The translations under genes and the position numbers were made by a program. Shown here piece by piece: positions 57,201 to 64,000 of a DNA stretch of 64,000 nt. Source of the DNA: Posidonia oceanica (lineage: Eukaryota; Streptophyta; Magnoliopsida; Alismatales; Posidoniaceae); NCBI GenBank assembly GCA_037176725.1, contig JAZBRS010000039.1, forward strand, positions 29,548,001 through 29,612,000, written 5' to 3'. The number at the start of each line of letters is the position of its first letter. Within the stretch, counting starts at the first letter, position 1. The notes below the pieces were generated by a model. That model saw only the letters and a program-made list of their open reading frames with translations, ran no database searches and was not told the DNA's origin.

Positions 57201-60036
57201 TCGTATTGCATTAGTTTCCTTTAGTTTTATTTATTTACTTTTAGGTCCAGTCACAGTTTAAGTTTGATTTAAATATGAATAAAAACTATATTACAATGCA
57301 TGAAATTCCTATCTTTTCTTTTATTTCATTTCAGTCCTGCTGTAGTTTAAAATCTTTTGATATCAGTTATTTGCGGTCCTGCCATTTATTTTTATTGCAT
57401 CTTAGTCCCTCTGTAGTTCAAAGCATTTTAGTTTTTTTTAGTTTTAGCCCCGTAATTTATTTTTATTGCATCGTAGTCCTTCCACAATTCAAAATACTTT
57501 ATCATCTCTTAATTTTTAGCCCAGCAATTTATTTATTTTACTTCTAGGTCCTCCAGTTGATTAATGTCATTTAAATGCATGTTTTTATCTTATTAAATTA
57601 CTCTTAACTCCTGCTATTTATTTTATTTACAAATCGATCCTCTGTTCAGTTGTTAAATTTATTTAATCTCATATTTTACCATATTACATTGCACTTTTAT
57701 CTTGTTTTATTTTGTTATTACTTTCCAGTCCATTGTTTGTTAGAAAAATCATTTAATTTCATACTTTACCATATTAAATTGCATTTTAGCCCTTGCATTT
57801 ATTTAATTTGCATTTCAGTCCACTGCATGCATTCACAGCATTTATTTAAATTGCATTTTTTCCATATTGCATTGCATTCCAGACCCTGCATTTTATTACA
57901 TTTGCATTTAGGTCCTCAGTCCATTCAGATTTCATTTAATCTCTGTTTTAAAACCTTATTGCATTATTAAAAAAACCAGAGACTTATTTTTATTGCACCC
58001 AGGTCCCTAAGTTTGCATTTTCATTGCATTTAGGCCCCTAGTTTTTTTAAAACCATTGCATACAGGTCCCTAGGTTTGCATCTTCATTGCATTTAGGCTC
58101 CTAGTTTTTAAAATCATTGCATACAGGTCCCTAAGTTTGCATTTTCATTGCATTTAGGCCCCTAGTTTTTAAAACCATTGCATATAGGTCCCTAAGTTTG
58201 CATTTAGTTGCATCCAGGTCCCTAGGTTTGCATTTTCATTGCATTTAGGCCCCTGGTTCTTAAAACCATTGCATATAGGTCCCTAAGTTTGCATTTAGTT
58301 GCATCCAGGTCCCTAGGTTTGCATTTTAATTACATTTAGGTCATTTTCTTGCATTTTTACATGCATTGCACCCATACATCATTGCACTTAGTATCTTAGC
58401 ACACTTTTGAGCACCTTTAGCTCCCTTGTATGTGGGAGGCCCTGTTCTGCACACCCCTAGGGACTTTTTGCATTTAGATCCTTACCTTTCCCTGGTTCTT
58501 GGGTCTTCTAATCTTGAGGCCTGTGTAACTCCCGATCGGACTGCCGGATCTTCGCGACCAAGCTACCCGGATCATCCTGGTGGAATTGACTTTCATGCTG
58601 ACCAAGGTTACCTCAGATCAGGCCTCAGATCTCCAAGGTTAGTCCTTCTGGATCTCTGCATGGCACTTTGTTGCATATCACTTGCATTGCATGCATTGTT
58701 TTCGCACCACGTTTTCCGTGCATGTAGATTAGGGCTTCCCCTCTTGCCTATCTACTCTACCTCCTCTTTTCGCGTCTTCTTAGTGTCTTTGGGTTGAGTT
58801 TTCCTTGGATTCACTACTGATCACGACCTTCTTCCCCCTTTTCCACGATCCGATTGCACCGCGAGCTTTGGGCAGCGTGCGAGACACATCGTGGGACGGT
58901 TTAGTGGGAAACAGTCACAGGATAGTGGTGATTCCTCTGCTTGCTTTCTTTCCCCTTTGCGGGTCTTCACACCTGCATCGCGCGGTCCTTAACCAGTGTT
59001 TGTCTCCACACTTACACCGCTTGCCTCTCTTTACTTGTTTTATTTTTCCCCTTTGCATGTTTTCGCATCTGCATTGCGTGGCTTTTACGACGTTTTGTTT
59101 CCGCACTTGCATCGCTTGTTTTCCTTCGCTCTTGCACTGTTTTGCGTGCCAGCATCTGTTTTTACCTGTTTTCACACCGTTTTGTGTGCCAACATTTGTT
59201 TTTGCCTATTTTCGCACCGTTTTGCGTGCCAGCATCTGTTTTCGCACCGTTTTGCTTGTCCACTTTCCTTTTCGCTTGCTCTTGCATCGTTTTGCGTGCC
59301 TACTTTCGTTTCTCGCACCGTTTTGCATGTTGGTTCCTGTTTTCCTTTGCTTGTCGCTTGCATATGTATGGTTTTACTACTATTTTGTTTTATCACTTGC
59401 ATTTGCATTAGGGCGGTGATGCTTACTGCCTGGAGTTCTCACGGATCAAGGTTCGCCCAGTTCGGAACATAGACAACGTTGCTGAGCACTTAGATTGCAC
59501 GTTTAATTCCTTGCTCGCATTTCAACACTTAGAGCACACCTTTGAGCATCTAATTAGGCATTCAAGGGACTTAGGCATTCAAAGCATGCATTTCCCTTCG
59601 TATGCGAGTGTAAGCCTAGAAAAACCGACTCTCGGGCATGTCGGGGGTGCCTAACACCTTCCTCGCGCATAACAGGAGTCCTTGCCCTTTCTCATGGCCC
59701 GCAATGAGCATATTGCCCTTATCCTAGGCATGAGTCACGTCATTTGCATCTCATTGCTTCTCATTTCATTTGCATTGCATCGCATTGCATCTTTTGCTTG
59801 GTTTTGCGTGTTTATTCATGCATTTCCCTGGTTTTCCCTGTCTCCTGACTTAATAGACACAGTGGCGACTCTGATTTGTCTTATCTTTTCTTTTTCTTGC
59901 TCTTTTTTCCCTTTTTTGGTGTTTTCGAGTCAAGCCTTCCTTCTCGGATACACCCGCTAATAGTGAACCTGATTCCGATCAGTGCACGCGTGCTTTAGCA
60001 GCATACATGGACGATCTGAACACTAAGATTACTACA
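54292..60036 (+). repeat. Element B 3' LTR, 5745 bp, first bases lost
   Basis: Starts at AGACACC (the TGT is deleted) and ends ATTACTACA. It aligns throughout with 33841-39524. It keeps site gamma (58926) and the about 55-bp stretch at 56370-56430 that the 5' copy lacks, and has one more 30-bp unit. Its splice donor is mutated (GTTAGT at 58638). Site alpha is at 59863. Confidence 0.94.
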
Positions 60037-60041
60037 GTAGA
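60037..60041. repeat. Target-site duplication of element B, right copy
   Basis: GTAGA directly after ATTACTACA; identical to 33836-33840. Confidence 0.95.
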
Positions 60042-60786
60042 TAACATGCTGTGCAATGTAAGGTGCAATGTGGGGGAGCAGCAGCTGTGGCACCGGCACG
60101 GTGCCGGGCAACGGGCTCTGAGGGTGCTGTGCTCCTGCCAATCCAAAAGACTGGCCACCAAATGATAGAGTAGCATGCAGTGCATAGTGTTTTGCAGACA
60201 CAGGAGGCAAATAAGGCACCCGCATCGTCGAAGCTGTGAGGAGCTGGGGCAATGCCAAGGGCGCAAATGCAGTGTGGTGAGCTTGCAGAGCTATAGTGGG
60301 CTGCACTGGAACCTCAGTGGTCGAACGGGAAGAGTGGGTCGCAGTCGGGTCGAGTGCAAGAGCCATGCTTTGCAACCTCTTGGCCTTAGCCAACAGACAT
60401 CGTGCTTGCGAGGCAGCGAACTTGTCGACCGACGGGCCAGGATGTAAAAAGGTGTCCGCCAAAGGGGGCACAGAAACAGAGGGGTCAATAGGAGGAGACC
60501 CTATGCAAGAGGTAGCCATAGAAGGCTGAATTCCCAAGATGGGAAAGCCCTAGGATGGAACAGAAGGTGACGCTCCTGGAGCCTGAGTGGCGGTCACCGT
60601 GGTTGACTCGGTGACAAGCTCCAAGTCGACTGGGGTCGACCCTTGTTCTAGATAAAGGGGCTGAGAAGTTTCTTGCACCAGAAGAGGTGAGGAGACGGGG
60701 GATGTCAAAGCAAGGGAAGGAGAAACCGAAGTCGGTATCTCCTCTGACGCCAAAGAGGAAGAAGGCTCGCCGGTATGTTGGGCCAT
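60042..60786 (-). pseudogene. gag: gag of element C, N-terminal part
   Basis: Starts MAQHTGEPSS at 60786, aligned with the starts of A and B. Pro/Ser-rich and of the same length and spacing as the Pro-rich part of the others (SFGGQSFGLAGAQH, PLPGTVPVPQL). One TAG (60550-60552) sits where element B has CAG. It is cut at the target site of B and continues at 33835 on the minus strand. Confidence 0.85.
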
Positions 60787-61912
60787 AATGGACAGTGAGC
60801 GAGTGCAAAAGGGGTCTGCAGTTGAAGGCAGAGACATGAGACCTAAGACGAGCTATTGTCAAAGGCGACAGACAGCTTAGAGATAGACAGGAGGGACGCT
60901 CGAGATCCTGGTTGAGGAGCTCGCACTTACCTGTAAACCAACAAAAAGTGTTAGAGGACGGATGCAGAATAAGTTATTAAGGCTGGCATGAATGGCACAC
61001 ATGCAAATGAATGCCCTATTATGCGCTCTCTCACCATGCATTTCCTGAGCAGGCTGCCTACTCGGACTCACTCATGGGTATGGGTTTTATTGACTCTAGG
61101 TCAGAAAAAGTAGGTCCCCGTCTAGACCCTGGCTAGAGCTCAGGTATAATGGGTGGTGCGTTAGTGGCCTTGACCCTATCGAAGCATGGGCTGTACCCTC
61201 TACTAGCACCGACACGACCTCAGATAAGGGGGACAGACCGACCAACTCGCACTGTGCCAAATGCAACTGAACGAGAGACCAGGACTATCCTTCTCAGACT
61301 AAGTGGGTGGACTCAGGGATGAGAAGATGCATGCTTTCTAAAATGATTCAATCATGCGATATGCTTTAGAGTGTTTTACTTGCGTTTTATTTAACCAAGG
61401 GGAAAAATTGCAAGTTTGGCTCTAGTTGTGCTTAAAATTTAAAGTTTGGCTTTATTGTTGCTTTTAAATTAAGCCAAAGGGGGGCAAACATGTTCCTAAT
61501 ATCCTAAGCATGGAAAAGCATGAAGGGGAAAGAAACAGAAAGTCATGGCATGCAAACTATCACGCAACAAGGCAAAAAGCATGTGCATGGCATGTGCAAT
61601 GTGTTGTGGACATGACAGTGAAAAGAAAACACTTATCATATCAAAAAGCAGGTATACATGGCATGTGCATGTGTAGTGGCATAACAACTATGTAAAACAA
61701 AGCATTTACCACTCAAAAGGCATGTATAATGCATCAAGCATGTATTTAGGCATGTATAATGCGTCAAGCATGTATTTAGGCATGTATAATGCATAAATAA
61801 AGCAAGTAAAAGCAATGTAAGCAGTAAAGCAGGCAAACAGGCAAGCTGGCAAGGCAAGCACAAGCGAAAAACCATGCAAGAGAAAAGCCAAAATGAAAGC
61901 TGGAGTCTAGAT
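60787..61912 (-). other. Element C leader between PBS and gag
   Basis: Contains the block conserved with A and B (61040-61360). Before gag the minus strand reads TTGGTTTACAG then GTAAGTGCGAGC (around 60931), an acceptor joined directly to a donor-like GTAAGT. Three 30-bp direct repeats (GGCATGTATAATGC..., starts 61719, 61749, 61779) are specific to C. No gene is seen. Confidence 0.68.
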
Positions 61913-61930
61913 TCCCCAACGGAGTCGCCA
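61913..61930 (-). promoter_or_regulatory. Primer binding site of element C
   Basis: Minus strand TGGCGACTCCGTTGGGGA, followed by the same ATCTAGACTCCAGCTT as in A. It is preceded by GTCACAGGAAAG, which in A, B and D is found inside the LTR before site gamma. Confidence 0.88.
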
Positions 61931-61936
61931 CTTTCC

Positions 61937-64000
61937 TGTGACCGTCCGCCGCTTGGCCACGACGGGTCTCGCGCGCTGCCCTAGCTCGCGTGAGATTGTG
62001 CCATGAGATAGGGGGAAGCCGCGGTCAGCAGTGAATCAGGGGAGAAAACACGACTCAAAAACATCAGGAAAATGCAAAGAAAAACATGAAGATAAGACAA
62101 AACGGAGTCGCCATCTAGTTTATTATCGGAAAGACGAGGAAAACCGAGGAAAGCATAGAAAACATGCAAGTGGATGCAATGCTATGCAAAGTAAACTGAC
62201 TCATGCCTAGGATATGGGCATAATGGTCATTGCGGGCCAAAGAAAGGGTAAGGACTCCTGTTTCGCATGGGGAATGTGTTAGGCACCCCTGACACGCCCG
62301 AAGAATCGGTCTTTCAAGGCTAATCACTCGCATATGCGGGAATTTCGGCAAATGCTTGCCTTTAACTGTACGCCCGTAGGCGATAATGCTATGCATGCCT
62401 AATGTATACTTTGCTTGCCTAAATGTCATTTTAAAACATGCCAAATATGGATGATTAGGGCTAGAATGCGATAATGCAATGATAAAGCAATCAGGAAATC
62501 AAAACAGGGCTAAACATGCTAAGCGGATGCAAAATGAAAGCGGCAATCAAGCGATTCAGGCTACTGTCTAGATGTCAAGCTCAGTCGCCAGTCATCTAGG
62601 CGACAAGGACAGTCATCGGTGCTCAGGGCGACGAGGCACGTTGCCAGCTGGAACGGCAGCAGCACATGTCGCCGGCGAGAGCGGCGGCTGGCCCCTGTAC
62701 AAACTCCCAGACAGACAACTTCCTCGCCTCCAAAGAACTAGCAAACCGATTCGAAATAACAAGCCAAATGCACAGCCACACAGAGGGCACAACAGAGATG
62801 AAATCCATGCAAACATAAAGTAAAATGGATGCTCGGGCAGGGAGATACGCTGGTGCAAAGTCGGCATAAGGACTACTTGGGGAACTAGGCTAGTCGCCGC
62901 TACAAGCGGTGTCGTAGCTGGCAGCACCGGCAGTTCGCATGGCAAACTTTGGAGCCAAACCTCCTACTGTTGGCCATGCAAGACAGGAACTAAGTAATGG
63001 AAATCATACACCATTCATCCACGAACACATACATACAATCAACAAGCAAAATGGCCGCCTAGGCCGCGAGATACGGCGGCCCAAACTCCAACCGGCGACA
63101 GTCCGAAGGTCGGACTTTGACGCCAAAATCTGCGCCAACAGTAGCGTGAAAGAGACCCATGGTGATCGGGGAAGCTTCATGACATTCCCATGAACGCGAG
63201 CATGCATTCAAAATAGAGAATGAGCTAGTGGATCGCTCTAACCACCTTGCTCCTCTTCACGCCGGTGACGACCACGTCTGCCGGCCTTGGGGAGGCCGAC
63301 AGGCTGCGAGACGCCACCAAGGCACTCGAAAAAGGCCGAGGGAGTTAGAGGGAAGTCCTAGGATGGAGAGGGAGTGGATGAACGTGCCTCTCGACGTGGC
63401 TCGCTGGAGTTGATTGCACAGAGGTTGCAGCGGTGTTGGAGGGAGTGGCGGTTGCTCCGTGGTGTTGGGACGCGCTTGGGGACATCCGGAGATGCTTCCC
63501 AATGTGTGAGGAAGGAGAACGCGATGTCGGACGGGTGAGACGAGGTCGCTGCCGCAATTCAAGAGGCTCGTCGGAGCTGGGGAAGACGACAACGCGAGAG
63601 GCTCAGGAAGCCTGTTGGAGCTTATGTCGGTGTCTGGGGATACCCAGGGATTGCTCAGGAGGATGTGGGTGGCTCTGGTTTGCTCTGGAAACCAGGGAAT
63701 TGGGCGACTGAGGTGTGAGGAAGTCGGTGATAATGGGTTCCTCCTTTGCCGAGTGTGTCTTCCTCTCTCTCTGTTGGGTTGTGGGAAAGAGTGGTTTTTG
63801 TTTGGTCAAGGTCATAGGTGGTAGCGCATGGCGTGGGAGGTGTCAGAGGCATGGGCTAGAGCTCTGGTAGGGGTGGCGCGCACGGTATGGGCGGACGACA
63901 TGGGTGCGGGTCATGGCATGCAGCGGTCTGTGCGGGAGAAGGTTGAACAGGTGAGTCACCGCACTCCCTGACGACAACTCAGTTCCGTCGCCGTTGTGAG
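61937..64000 (-). repeat. Element C 5' LTR, 3'-terminal part
   Basis: On the minus strand the LTR would end ...GGTCACA (61937), six bases before the PBS. The terminal block (AAGACCGATTC, GGGTGCCTAACAC, TGGCCCGCAATGACC) lies at 62200-62340 and site alpha at 62104-62113. The remainder, 62450-64000, is GC-rich and resembles the C-rich leader part of the other LTRs, but I could not match it in detail; it may include other sequence. The LTR runs out of the window. The 30-bp array is absent. Confidence 0.68.

Larger units (their letters stand above)
33841..60036 (+). mobile_element. Element B: complete Tat/Ogre-like LTR retrotransposon, 26.2 kb
   Basis: Two LTRs (33841-39524 and 54292-60036), PBS, gag, pro, RT/RNase H, integrase, accessory ORF, hairpin arrays and polypurine tract in the same order as A. 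A perfect 5-bp duplication flanks it. By eye the two LTRs are roughly 95 percent identical apart from indels, so it is not very recent. The coding part carries about 26 internal stops and at least six frameshifts and cannot be autonomous. Confidence 0.95.
60037..64000 (-). mobile_element. Element C, right piece (minus strand): 5' LTR, PBS, leader and N-terminal gag
   Basis: Read on the minus strand it gives LTR, PBS (61913-61930), leader and gag start at 60786, and then stops at the element B insertion. The order and sequence match A and B, although C is more diverged and its LTR end lies at a different place. Confidence 0.87.

Noticed and set aside
62939..63852. Possible host gene in the GC-rich right end
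   Set aside because: Open frames are short, overlapping on both strands and without motifs; composition fits the leader part of an LTR on the minus strand.

Overview
The window is plant nuclear DNA made almost entirely of nested giant LTR retrotransposons of the Ty3/gypsy superfamily, Tat (Ogre-like) lineage. The lineage call rests on the pol order (protease, RT, a degenerate RNase H, a second 'archaeal-type' RNase H, integrase without chromodomain), on LTRs of 5.7-6.6 kb, on internal regions near 15 kb, and on TTTAGGG-type (plant) telomere-like repeats inside one LTR. I see no host gene, tRNA, rRNA or CRISPR. The species cannot be named from this sequence.

Layout. Element A (+ strand, 1-23951) enters the window inside its 5' LTR. 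It has a PBS at 1951, a leader, gag (3293-5775), pro, RT/RNase H and integrase (to 12060), a separate intact 400-codon ORF downstream of integrase (13762-14964), a 1.1-kb array of 65-bp hairpin-forming repeats (15605-16741), a polypurine tract and a 6.64-kb 3' LTR (17312-23951). It sits inside the LTR of element D, whose remaining 3' part is 23952-28994. Element D in turn ends in element C (- strand), an older element seen as two pieces (28995-33840 and 60037-64000). Element B (+ strand, 33841-60036) split the gag of element C and is flanked by the perfect 5-bp duplication GTAGA. B is complete from LTR to LTR but heavily mutated.

How the parts work together. Gag would form the particle, protease would mature it, RT and the two RNase H domains would copy the RNA from a tRNA annealed at TGGCGACTCC..., and integrase would insert the copy. 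The downstream ORF resembles the plant DUF7745 / plant-mobile-domain-like family and is kept at the same place in A and B; its role is unknown. Both elements then carry long noncoding arrays of short inverted repeats, also found in C.

Most interesting: (1) the hairpin arrays change sequence between A, B and C while the stems stay complementary, which suggests a conserved RNA or single-stranded DNA structure; (2) the accessory ORF; (3) PBS-like TGGCGAYTCC relics repeated inside the LTRs, one at the place where element C has its real PBS, which suggests LTR growth by PBS relocation; (4) nearly all in-frame stops are TAG, often where the sister copy has CAG, pointing to C-to-T decay at CHG methylation sites; (5) a splice-like exon/donor conserved in every LTR. 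None of these was tested by computation here.
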